This document shows positions 1 through 9,462 of a DNA stretch of 64,000 bases, in pieces; position 1 is the stretch's first letter, and each line of letters starts with the position of its first letter. The stretch lies in the NCBI GenBank assembly GCA_944472135.2, contig CALYDD020000351.1, positions 1 through 64,000 on the forward strand, read 5' to 3'. The notes beneath the pieces were generated by a model. It was not told where the DNA came from. It did not search any database and worked only from the letters and a program-made list of their open reading frames with translations. A program made the translations under genes and the position numbers. This stretch comes from Trichobilharzia regenti. Lineage: Eukaryota > Platyhelminthes > Trematoda > Strigeidida > Schistosomatidae.

Positions 1-169
1 TAAGTTATAATATTAACAAAATAGATAAGTTGGTGAACAAAAAGAATTGTTATACCTTGTCATCAGGTCGTTGCTAATTTTATATCTCACAAAGATTACA
101 TTTTCCTAGGTATATCGTTCAACAGCAGTTTCGACGTCAACTTCAGTGTTACTTTACTAAGAAGTGAAT

Positions 170-385
170 TTTATTATTTATTATTACTATTGTTCCCTTG
201 GGTTCCTAGTGGAACATAGGGCTTCAACTGCACGTCTCCACCTGCTTCTGTCATCTGCTGTACTTTTCACCTGCATCCATGTTAGTCCATACTGTTTCAA
301 CTCCTCTTCACACGATCTCCTCCATGTCACCCTTGGACGTCCCAATCGCCGCTTCCCTTTCGGGTTCCCCTCGAAGGCCTGACCC
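170..385 (-). pseudogene. RTE-like LINE, C-terminal end of ORF (3' end fragment)
   Basis: Read on the minus strand this piece encodes the basic C-terminal tail of a schistosome RTE-type endonuclease-reverse transcriptase. It includes GRPRVTWRRSCEEELKQYG, then ADDRSRWRRAVEALCSTR, and a stop codon at 187-189 followed by a short TAA-rich tail. Its family is recognised from the GKRRLGRP and WRRAVEAL motifs and from the tail. It directly abuts the opposite-strand 5' endonuclease fragment that starts at 389. The rest of the ORF is absent. The family assignment comes from memory of schistosome RTE proteins. Confidence 0.75.
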
Positions 386-388
386 GCG

Positions 389-935
389 ATGAAAGCAAAA
401 ATTAAGATGGGGATGTGGAATGTTCGTACAATGTACGAAACTGAAAAGGCTGTTCAGGTAACCGGAAAAATGAGAAGATATAAAATAGAAGTGCTGGGAA
501 TCTGCGAGAGCAGATGGAACGGATGTGGTAGGTGCCAACTACCAACTGGAGAGACAATAATCTATTCCGGTCATCCAGAGGACAATCACGAGCACAACGA
601 GGGAGTGGCCATCATGATGTCACCAACAGCAGCCTAAGCTCTCATGCAGTGGTAACCAATCTCCTCCAAGATAATGACAGCCAGGTTCAACTCAAAAGAA
701 AGGAAGGTTACAATCATTCAATGCTATGCGCCTACAAACGTCTCAGAACAAGAAAAGAAGGAGGCGTTCTACAGACAACTACAAACAGTAATGGACAACG
801 TCCCAAATGGCGATATCAAAATCCTGATGGGTGATATGAATGCGAAGCTGGGAGGAGACAATACAGGAAGAGAACTCACTATGAGTCTCGAGGCCCTTGG
901 TGAAATGAACGACAATGGTGAAGAAGTGAATTTAG
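389..935 (+). pseudogene. RTE-like LINE, N-terminal endonuclease fragment
   Basis: The plus strand encodes the start of an APE-type endonuclease domain. Visible are GMWNVRTMYE near the start, EVLGICESRWNG (the E-S-R-W catalytic region), VTIIQCYAPTN, and MGDMNAKLGG (equivalent to the GDFN motif). The frame is held throughout but is broken by two in-frame TAA codons at about 635 and 653, so it cannot make a full domain. Homology fades after LGEMNDNGEE near 930; the reverse-transcriptase part is missing. With the minus-strand 3' fragment next to it, the pair has the geometry of a 5'-inverted (twin-primed) LINE insertion, which is an inference. Confidence 0.75.
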
Positions 936-1227
936 CATACATTCAATGCATACTTACAACAATTTTTATTGGACTTCATATGAAGTGGATGGCCGATTTT
1001 TACAAATTCAGCTGTAACCAGCATGATGTAGAAACTTCAAAATATTAAATATTGTTGTCGTAAAATTTAGAAGAACACGTGTAAACAAACAACACCGTTT
1101 TCAATTAGATCTCATCAGGGTTTACTCCAATATGCATAACTTTACAAATAAATATTAAATGTGAACCAGTCATAATGATCTGTCAGTAGGATGATAAGAC
1201 TGTGCCTCTGAATTGTGCAGTTAGTCA

Positions 1228-1239
1228 TACTACTACTAC

Positions 1240-1275
<36 letters not shown>
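1228..1275. repeat. (TAC)/(TAA) microsatellite
   Basis: A short TAC run passes into about a dozen TAA/ATA triplets. Confidence 0.95.
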
Positions 1276-1276
<1 letters not shown>

Positions 1277-1619
1277 GATGCAACTGTGATGGTAGGAATA
1301 ATGAAAAACAACTTGAGAGACGTAACAGATAAAGGCTAGGAAAAACAAACGGTCAGACTATGTAACGCTAAATTGTAAGAGAAGTAAATAAACTGAGTTA
1401 TTAAAACACAAGTGTTACTCAGTGACACACTGACTAAGTTGTCTAATAGTACACCCAAAATAACTGTCTTCGCAGGAGCAGTTGAATTGAAAAATACCCA
1501 TAGATAGATGTGTCTAAACTATATAGCTCATCTTTAGGTTGAGTCTCAATTATTCGGCTACTGGAAAATGACAAATAGAACTTTGAGATGTGCACGTTCT
1601 AGGAATACTACTGACTAAT

Positions 1620-2190
1620 ACCCGGAACAAAATTTCATTTGACAAGTTCTGATTAAATCGTAACCTAGTAAATAATGGTTTCATCCGTGATGTCAATGTC
1701 TCTGGTCAAATACATAGGTGAAAGTAGTAGAACAGGGTCATTTAGACTAGCAGAGCGTAAAATCCTAGCAAAATCTAGATTAGTTGACTCGAATAAGATA
1801 AGAAATCTAGAGAATAGTTCAGCCATAATACTACATCTAATTACACAAAACACAACCATACAGTAGCATGGGATTAGATGACAGTTTCAAAATCTTATGT
1901 AATAGGATGGAGGGGAAGGTTGATGACAGAAGTTTTGTTTATCGAATCAACTGCAAATACGGGTAATAGGTGTGATTCAACATCTGGAAAATCCTGCTAC
2001 CACCACGACAAATAGGAGAGAATAAAGAAAACTATAAAACTCTAAGTCGTGTGATTATAATTGATATGATTATGAATAATAATTTGTGTTCAAAACGTCA
2101 TCCGCTGTGTGATGTATCTAATAGACAAATTAGTATGGAATTACATACTACCAAAATGATCGAGTTTTACATATGTATTAATCTTTCAAT
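1620..2190 (+). repeat. Dispersed unclassified repeat R1, copy a
   Basis: Shares many blocks in the same order with 42240-43100, for example the block around TTATCGAATCAACTGCAAAT (about 1938 here, about 2833 in the numbering of the other copy plus 40 kb) and the AATTTGTGTTCAAA block near 2080. The last 60 bases, beginning ATGGAATTACATACTACC at about 2136, also match 48473-48520 and the minus strand near 16130. No coding capacity or terminal structure was recognised, so the class is unknown. The boundaries are approximate. Confidence 0.55.
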
Positions 2191-3456
2191 AGTCGCTTCT
2201 CAAGTCTTGGAAGGAAGAAATCAGCTAAAATGAAGTTTATCATTGATCACATGTAATTGTCGGTAATATGAATTGTTGAAGACAATGTCTGCATTCATTG
2301 TACATTTAAGGATTACTGGTTTGAGTTCAATTTATTGGATCATTGTATTGTTCCACGACAATCTTGTTTTGATACATGCAGTTGTAAATCTATAAGTGCG
2401 AAACTTGAACACTGTAGCAGAGTCTAATCCCATACAAGATAAGTAGCAGTGAAATATAGTCTTTGGACTGTTGTGTAATTGCATTAAGAAGTAGTTTTCT
2501 CACTAAGTACTACCTACAACATGTAAGCTAGATAACCTTTGGACAAGGTGATTTTTAACAGTAGTTGTTTATTATCATAATAACCGAAATTCAGACATAC
2601 AGTATTAACAAAAAGTCTAATCAGTCATCGTTAGCTGAATGCAAACAACCAGTAGAATAATTAATCACATCACTCTATGCCATAGATCAGCAACCAAACA
2701 GACGAGTTGATATGACTTTTTATTTCACAAACGCACTAAATGTGTGGATATAAGCATATTTAAAAATCAAAAATTTTACTAAGCGATTTTTCTAGCACAA
2801 TTTGTTGCCCCTAATAAGGTCAGCTGATAGCATTGCAGTTAACAATATTGTATTGATAATATCATACGAGTTGCTTCTATAAGTTACTTTCAGCTACATG
2901 AACACAAAGAACTAAGATGGAATGAAAAGCTGTTTCATATCGTTAGGGTACTTTTCATCAATGGGTAACTACAAAAATTAAAGAGAACTGGACATAGACA
3001 GAATCATTATACCTTCAGCGAATTACCTATAATTTCTTGAAATGAAACTCAGTGAACCTTTTATAATAGTTTAAGACAAACCGTTTCAAAGAGTCATTAT
3101 TTAGTACTTATAAGCGTAAGTAAGTTGGTGATTATGAATAGGTACAACATGTACCAGTGATTCATAAGACATAATGAACCACTAATTTAGGAAGACAACT
3201 TTAAAATATACTAAAGAAGTGACTCGGTTTCATTATTTGTTGTAGGTTATAAATAAGAGGTGCAGTTCATCGATACTTAGAAGTACTTCATTGGAAATAT
3301 GAACTGCTAGAAAAAAGAGTAGATTAACTGAAAACGGTACGGTTAGCCTTGGTAAACTGTTCTAAAAATCTCTAATAATTAACTTTTGAAAAGGGAATAA
3401 ACTATACCAGGAATTCCAATGTCCTCGTCAACTTTACCACCTAAAACCATGCTACT
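2191..3456. other. No gene recognised
   Basis: AT-rich sequence with no long open frame, no protein motif and no clear repeat seen by eye. Confidence 0.6.
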
Positions 3457-3650
3457 GTGCGTCGGTAGCACAGCGGTTAGGACTCTCACCGACCATGCGC
3501 ATGGTCCGGGGTTCGATCCCCTGCCGACGCACACTAGATATCTATGGTCGGCCTGTAAAATTTGGGCTACCGATATCATATGCTGAAAATTCTATACTTG
3601 TACCAAAAATACCGCGTGGTTTCAAGCTATAATCAAAAATTGAAAAAAAA
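3457..3650 (+). mobile_element. tRNA-headed SINE, body type A
   Basis: The head carries a 9-bp complementary pair GTGCGTCGG/CCGACGCAC, a box-A-like TAGCACAGCGG and a box-B GGTTCGATCCC, so it can be read as an internal Pol III promoter of tRNA origin. The anticodon arm is replaced by a hairpin around ACCATGCGCATGGT, so it is not a functional tRNA. The body (ATGGTCGGCCTGTAAAATTTG and so on) ends in an A-rich tail. The same head and body recur at 37510-37698 (minus), 50199-50386 (plus) and 50985-51188 (minus). No clear target-site duplication was found. Confidence 0.85.
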
Positions 3651-3753
3651 TAGTTTGATTGGATATAATAAACTGACTTTTTAAATCTGCTCGAGCTTTA
3701 ACACTAATTCATCTGTAGAAAATTAATAATTATTCCAACGATCTCTTTCTCCA

Positions 3754-3755
<2 letters not shown>

Positions 3756-3796
<41 letters not shown>
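3756..3796. repeat. (TA)n microsatellite
   Basis: About 20 uninterrupted TA dinucleotides. Confidence 0.97.
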
Positions 3797-3798
<2 letters not shown>

Positions 3799-3825
3799 AA
3801 GTGTTATTTCTCATGGATTTGATCG

Positions 3826-4020
3826 GTTACAGGTCTGGTCACGAGTCAATATCATTTAGAAGCCATTTGAAAACCTCGGAGTGCTGAACAGTTGTTTAGT
3901 CTTAGTTTGGGACTCTTCGTTAGTATGCAGTCGCTGGAATTAGAACCCAGGACCTTCTGGTTACAAGGCAAGCTCATAGACCATTCAGTCACCGACTGAA
4001 AGGCTTATGAATTCCGATCT
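3826..4020 (-). mobile_element. Decayed hammerhead-type SINE (Sm-alpha-like)
   Basis: On the minus strand there is a tRNA-like head with a box-A-like GGTGACTGAATGG and box-B-like GGTTCTAATTCC, then a stretch corresponding to the hammerhead region of the schistosome Sm-alpha SINE (AGAGTCCCAAACTAAGAC against the usual GAGTCCCAAATAGGAC). The CUGANGA core is degraded to CTAACGA and the GAAA element to CTAA, so catalysis is not expected. It shares layout and sequence with 38150-38325. The family assignment is from remembered Sm-alpha features, not from a search. Confidence 0.6.
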
Positions 4021-6060
4021 CTGCAATTCGAGATAAATACAATGCCACCGGCAGCTTGGTGGATATATACGTATATTCCAACGTTCATTATTCACTTCTA
4101 CATTAGTTTACTAATTAAAGTCGGACAAACGTTGCAGTTTTATAAGCTGTGCAAGGTTTGCGTATAATCAATCGTAAAATATTCATTTCACTTATAATCG
4201 AATTGTACAACTTATGATAACAGTAACAGCTATTGTTGTACTATTGTAACGACAGAAGACAAGCGCCAGGCAACAGATCATCTGTTGAGGAAATCAAGAG
4301 GTATTTATAGATTTTTATGTGCATGATTATTAGTGGTAAAGCAACCTCCACTGATTGGTTGTTTTCTTGCTGAAAGTTATTGTCATCTCTGTGGTCGTTT
4401 CTCAGAAAACCAATTAATATATCTGTGAATCATATTTCCACACTCTAACTCCGCTGTGATTTTCTCAAGGTTAAGCTTGGTTATAGTCTTTCTCATGACC
4501 CTGATTCGGGACGTGAACATTGATGTAAATTCTTGTCTACGATTTTGGCTTGTAGACAGCTCTCATCAGACTATGTTTTTTTACACCCTTGAACATTTTC
4601 CTCTCGCTTGTTCGGAAAAACACAATGAAAACCAATGGCTGCAGACTGGCTGTTAGTGTTACGATTAAGTATCCTTTTCACTGATGCAGATGCACTCAAC
4701 CTATATGGTCACCCATATCCACTGAACCTTCATGTTTTTCTGTGTTATTATTCTTTCCTGCTTATATTCCTGTTTATAATACTTCTTTGAATTTTGTTTT
4801 CCTTCATTTTGTCTACCTTTGTATGCTATAGAGTGTGGCGAGTTGAACTTCAGCGCTAATTTCTAAGCTGAAACTCAGTTAGTCAAATCTTGATTATCAT
4901 TTTTCAATTTAGTCTTCGGAAACATTCTAGAGACAGTTCTCAAGAGTAAGTCTGGTGTTGATATGGATCTTCTAACTACAGGGAGATTATCCCACCAATA
5001 ATGTGCACATCACATCGTCTTACTACGAAACAATGTACAAGATATATAACTTGTACGTAATCAGTGTCCACATAGTGTGTGCTTTGTATCATCTAATCGC
5101 AAAGTAATTAACAAGATCTAAAGGTGTGTGTTGTGAACTTTTCTTATAATACGTATCTAATCATATTCATATCTCTACCGCTATTAACTCTCTTTTTCCC
5201 CTTTATACGTTTAAGCTATTCCGGCTTCATTGTTAAATAAATAACGCCTAAATTCTTGGTTCGTTTGTCTTTTCAAGATTCAAGCATCACTCATCGTTCT
5301 AAGACTCAGTCACCTTCGTAACAGTGTGCATTCACTCTAGCAAAAGAACTATGAGACATGATAAAAAAGTTCGTGTAATTAGGTGACTAAATAAGTTTCA
5401 GAAGAAGTTTGTCAAATAAGAGAGTAGAGTATATCGATTTAAATAGCTTTCGGAGCCAGCAAGAGGTTGTTACGATCATCAATGTCTGGATTCACATCGG
5501 TGTATGCGCTTCGGAGACACAAAGGAATAAGACGGAACTGTTTAATCATTGTAGATTTCTTCCTAACACATAGAATATTTTATAATTGAACAAAGTTTAC
5601 GACTTTTCAAGAACTCTGTCTAATATTAATGCATTTCACCATATGGGTTCATCTTCCGAAGATACGTCTACTCTAATTGACAAAACGACCTTAGATTATC
5701 TAACCTTCACAGCCCAGCTTCAAATTATTAGGTAATTTTGCTTCAAAAGAAAACTAATAATAAAACCTCATAGAAGTGAACAATGTTTTCAATTCAGCAT
5801 TTTCAAGAACTCACTTATTAGAAACGATGTATTCTAGAGAGTAAAATTAACTCAGTAATAATGCATAGCTTACTAAAATAGACCAAGCTACATCTCTAGC
5901 GCAAAATATAACATTCGAATTTTCAAAAGCTTAACAGAAGAAAGACTTATTCGACAACTGAAGAACGAAAGCCCGTATAAATCAATTACTGTATACCGAA
6001 GTATGCTTAGAGATTATACACGTTGACAGATAGAAAATACAAGACTTTGACGACGTAAAT
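4021..6060. other. No gene recognised
   Basis: AT-rich, with stop codons frequent in all frames. The longest open stretch (about 4456-4656, plus) has no recognisable domain. Nothing else stands out. Confidence 0.6.
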
Positions 6061-6075
6061 TTATTTTTTTTATTC

Positions 6076-6081
6076 TTTATT
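6076..6081 (-). promoter_or_regulatory. Poly(A) signal of TMEM115
   Basis: AATAAA on the minus strand, about 220 nt downstream of the TMEM115 stop codon and followed by an A-rich stretch. It is the first good signal after the stop. Confidence 0.6.
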
Positions 6082-6303
6082 GCAGAATTCACAGCCATGA
6101 AAAATTCACACGCAGAATAAAATATGAGATTATACAGAAAAGACTCATACATATATTCATTACATACATAACAAGGGTGCTCTTCATTTGTTCACTAGAG
6201 AATTAATGATAAGTAAATAAGGATACAAAAGCCAACTAAAAAAGGGCAAACGTTTATATATCACAGGATGCAAATTGATTGTGCAAGGGAATGATATACA
6301 GTA

Positions 6304-6761
6304 TCATGATGATAAAGCCTCATTTGAAACAGAAATTGGAGGTGGGATAGGTGGTAATGGAGTACCACCAGTTGGTATGGAACGTGTATATTCACTTGGA
6401 AAACTTGGAGGTGAATGAGTAAGAGCAGATTTTGGTACAGACTGACTGCTGCAAGTGTTTACAATGCTTGGAGTTGAAAGATACCTATTGTAATTTTAGA
6501 TAAGTGGAGAAATTAATGAAAAAGTAACGATAATATATCTACACATGCAAACATTATGTCAATAACCACGGCGGTTAATAATCTGAATAAGCTATTTATT
6601 TACGGTTTCTTCAAATACTACAATGATCATATAAAGGATTTCATATCAGAACCAACTGGAAATTTCAATGTAAGTAGTTTGCAAAGTTTCCAATAGTTTG
6701 CACAAATTTAGAGAAAAACAATTTGTTTAACGACAAAGATATATGAAAGATTATCTCAATT

Positions 6762-6813
<52 letters not shown>

Positions 6814-8400
6814 CAGGCAAATAATCACCACAAAGGTATTATTTAAACTCAAGCTTGGTGCAATATGGACACCGATAGATGAAATATACGAAGATAGCAA
6901 AACAATGTATGGGAAATAGGAACAGAACAAATGAGCCACGGTATCAGAAAACAGGTAAACACACTTATCAAGAACATTCAGAGGATGGTTTATTACTTTA
7001 TATTACTTTGTGAAAGACAAGGGAGAATTTCGGCATGTTCGCAATTGATCAAAACACGCATCTCCACCTTGTCCGGTCGCATGCTGTCAGACTTTAGAAT
7101 TACTTGTACGTTGATAGCACTCAGTGCACACAATTCTACGAAGGCAGGAGTGGTTGGTATGACGAGTGAGTCGATAAAAGCCACTAAATTTGCTACCTTC
7201 GAAGAGCTCCATTTCGGCAACTTTGCTACCTACTATAAAAGGTACTCTAAAACGCTTCCTAACATCTTGAAGACCATTATGTTGGATTAAATAAAGATAG
7301 ATATAGAGAAAAGGTCTGAGTTGCGATCGTTACAATTTCAGATGAATGTAATGGGATAAGAAAAAACAGACTGATATATTCTCTAACAGTACTTTTTAAC
7401 CAAACAGCTTTCTGTTACAACTGTAATTGTCCCTCAATTAAATTAATATTTTAATAACATGTTTCTTAGTATGACCATAATCAACAGCAAAGGAATAATG
7501 GAAAATGATGAACTATACCTGCTGGCTGCATGAGTAGTGTCGTGTATATCCACTGTAAATGAGACGACTGAAGGAGGAATAGATAGATTCTTCGGAGGTG
7601 GAGGTTTACATACACGAAAACGAACTAGGACGTTGAATACTGCGCTAGATATCACAGAGACGGGTGGTCCTAGGTGGTTTGGAAAGAAGCTGGATGATAA
7701 GAAATACATAAGGACGAACTTACCCAGCAAATGTGAAACTGTCGTTCACATCCCCATGTAGACCATTACTGTGTCTTTGAAAGAAGCGTAAGTACATCCA
7801 AGCAATAAAGATTCCAGTTACAAAAATTGATAAGGGGACACCTCCACAGAATCCAGTACCGAACAAAACAGCAAAAAACAAAGTGCACACAAATGGTATG
7901 TGCTTATACCGTACCTTACCAAGAGGGAAATCGACAACTAACTTATCAGATAACATCTGACGACCAAGTACAGTGACTCCACCCAAGAGTCCGATGAGGC
8001 CACAAATGGAATATGAATACAAAATATTCTTATCGAAAATAACAAGAGAGACTAATAGATAAAATGTAGTGACGCAGATAGCTGATGAAAGATTAACCAA
8101 AACACTAAACCTAAGTAACTCAACCCAATTATACGGATTGGACAACAACTTGTCCATGAGATACACAGTCAACATATCCAGAATAAGAAACGTAAGTGAG
8201 TAGTTGTAAAATGAAAATGTGAGCAGAGTCCATAGTCTGAAGTGAGGTGGGAGTAGGTAACCTCCAATTATACAGAAGTAAGAATCCGTTCCAGGTAAAT
8301 AAGATATGAAGTAGCACAACAGCTGCAGACACCAAACCACCTTCGTTTGCCATCTACAACTACACAGCTTACTGCAGCGAACCGCCGAGTTATTACTCAT
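6304..8400 (-). CDS. TMEM115: TMEM115, rhomboid-like Golgi membrane protein (three-exon model)
   Basis: Homologue of TMEM115 (DUF1751 family), a Golgi multi-pass, rhomboid-like protein without protease activity that is linked in animals to Golgi-ER retrograde traffic and glycosylation. Exon 1 (8400-7724, ATG at 8400) encodes 225 codons plus 2 nt. Hydrophobic segments lie near residues 21-36, 56-82, 96-122, 130-147, 166-185 and 188-204. The family signatures GGYLLPPHFRLWTL (46-59), GLIGLLGGV and WMYLRFFQRHSNGLHGD (201-217) are present. A 34-nt GT-AG intron (7723-7690) precedes exon 2 (7689-7519), which starts FFPNHLGPPV and matches the conserved FFPE..QPVV region. The proposed terminal exon (6484-6304) is proline- and serine-rich and ends at TGA 6304-6306. 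The three exons total 1029 nt, in frame, giving 342 residues against about 350 in vertebrates. The conserved ERRRQLALKALNERL-like motif expected after exon 2 was not found, so a small exon inside the 1-kb second intron (7518-6485) may be missed. Exons 1 and 2 are secure; exon 3 is less so. Confidence 0.85.
6766..6812. repeat. (TA)n microsatellite in TMEM115 intron 2
   Basis: About 22 TA repeats inside the proposed second intron. Confidence 0.95.
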
Positions 8401-9047
8401 AGCGGGATTTTAAATATCCTAGTTGATAGTGGGAGCTTTTATCACAAAAGAATCATCTCTACTGTCCAACCATTTGACCTTGAACAGTCGAAAGCACCGC
8501 CCTAACCACAACACGCTCTGGGAAACAGAGTACCGTGACTGAAATTATCCGTAACTTATCAAGGTCATTGGTGGAGTGGGACGCTTAAAGGTTATTTTCG
8601 TTCAAGTTAGTCGGCCATGTTGGGTTGCAGTTCCGTAGCTGTTCGTGTACACGTTTGTTGTTCCGTTTATCCTGTCGTTATACACGGCTTATCTTGTTGC
8701 GTATTGTTCACAAATGTTGCGTTTCACCTCATTTTTCGTTTCCGTTGCTGTTAAAATGAATTATTTCTTTAATTTCGAAAGTTTTCACTACCAGGTCAGT
8801 GCATTCATTTCGGTGTAATTGTTTCATATCTTGCATTTATGCGGCTTTCAGTGTTTTAGTTGGTTTTCAGCTGCTAATGAGTTGGTACTGTGTAGAAGTT
8901 TTGGAAATCATGCATATGAAGATGTTTGGCTGGTAGAAGCAGTTGTTTCCAATCCATTTGTTGATTGCAGGTTTTGTTGCTGGCTCATTTAGTTATTTAA
9001 CATGTAGAAATCTGGAAAACTAATGTCTTTCACGTTTATGTCTACAG
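8401..9047. promoter_or_regulatory. TMEM115 upstream region, possible shared promoter
   Basis: Relatively GC-richer than its surroundings. On the minus strand an inverted CCAAT (plus ATTGG near 8570) lies about 170 nt upstream of the TMEM115 ATG, and a GGCCATGTTGG motif (YY1-like core GCCATNTT) lies near 8613. No TATA box could be placed with confidence. It lies between TMEM115 (leftward) and exon-like sequence read rightward from 9048. Confidence 0.3.
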
Positions 9048-9462
9048 CATGCAACAATTTACCAGTAAGTCTGGTGAGCACAGTACGATCAAAGTTGATA
9101 TTAGCAAGGTTTTCAAAGAACATAATCCTGGAGAATTAAGAACCGGGGTTTAAGTTGAAGAAGCTTTGAAGCTTTTTGAGAATGTGAATATACCATCAGT
9201 GTGTCTGCTATCATCTAGAAAGACATATGTTGTAAGGGGATCTAAGTCATACAAGGTTGAGCAGCATGAAAAGCATGACTCTGTTGTGCTTGTGTGTATT
9301 TTGGGGAACTGAAAGAAACTAAACCCTTAAGGGTTAGTGTTACTTATGCTTATTATTGCTTAATGTACTAGATCCAAATACATGAACTAGGACTGCCCGT
9401 AATAGAGCCAGTGTTAACATCCATTCGATGTGCTGCAAAGCGGATAAAATACGATGATCTGG
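9048..9462 (+). other. Exon-like sequence of unknown identity (possible spliced gene or decayed gene)
   Basis: After a CTACAG acceptor-like site there is ATG at 9049 and a frame with protein-like composition (EEALKLFENVNIPSVCLL), then a segment after a second acceptor-like CTAG at about 9371 (IHELGLPVIEPVLTSIRCAA) that runs into a GTGAGT donor-like site at 9463. Read straight through, the frame has a TAA at 9151 and a TGA at 9310. If 9066-9153 is treated as an intron (GTAAGT...TTTAAG), the first stop disappears and the frame is kept. A donor at either 9234 or 9256 joined to 9372 removes the second. The family was not recognised. It could be a small gene divergent from TMEM115, a decayed copy, or chance. 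Confidence 0.3.

Noticed and set aside
164..382. Plus-strand 72-residue frame
   Set aside because: It is antisense to the RTE LINE C-terminal fragment, which has recognisable motifs.
3457..3532. tRNA gene (also at 37698, 45488, 50199, 51188 and 51270)
   Set aside because: Acceptor-like ends and A/B boxes are present, but the anticodon arm is replaced and each head continues into a repeated body, so these are SINE heads.
6993..7220. Possible middle exon of TMEM115 on the minus strand
   Set aside because: The translated frame does not resemble the expected arginine-rich helix, and no compatible splice sites were evident.
7443..7730. Separate 95-residue minus-strand protein
   Set aside because: Its first half is exon 2 of TMEM115, and the upstream part of the frame is the 34-nt intron read through.
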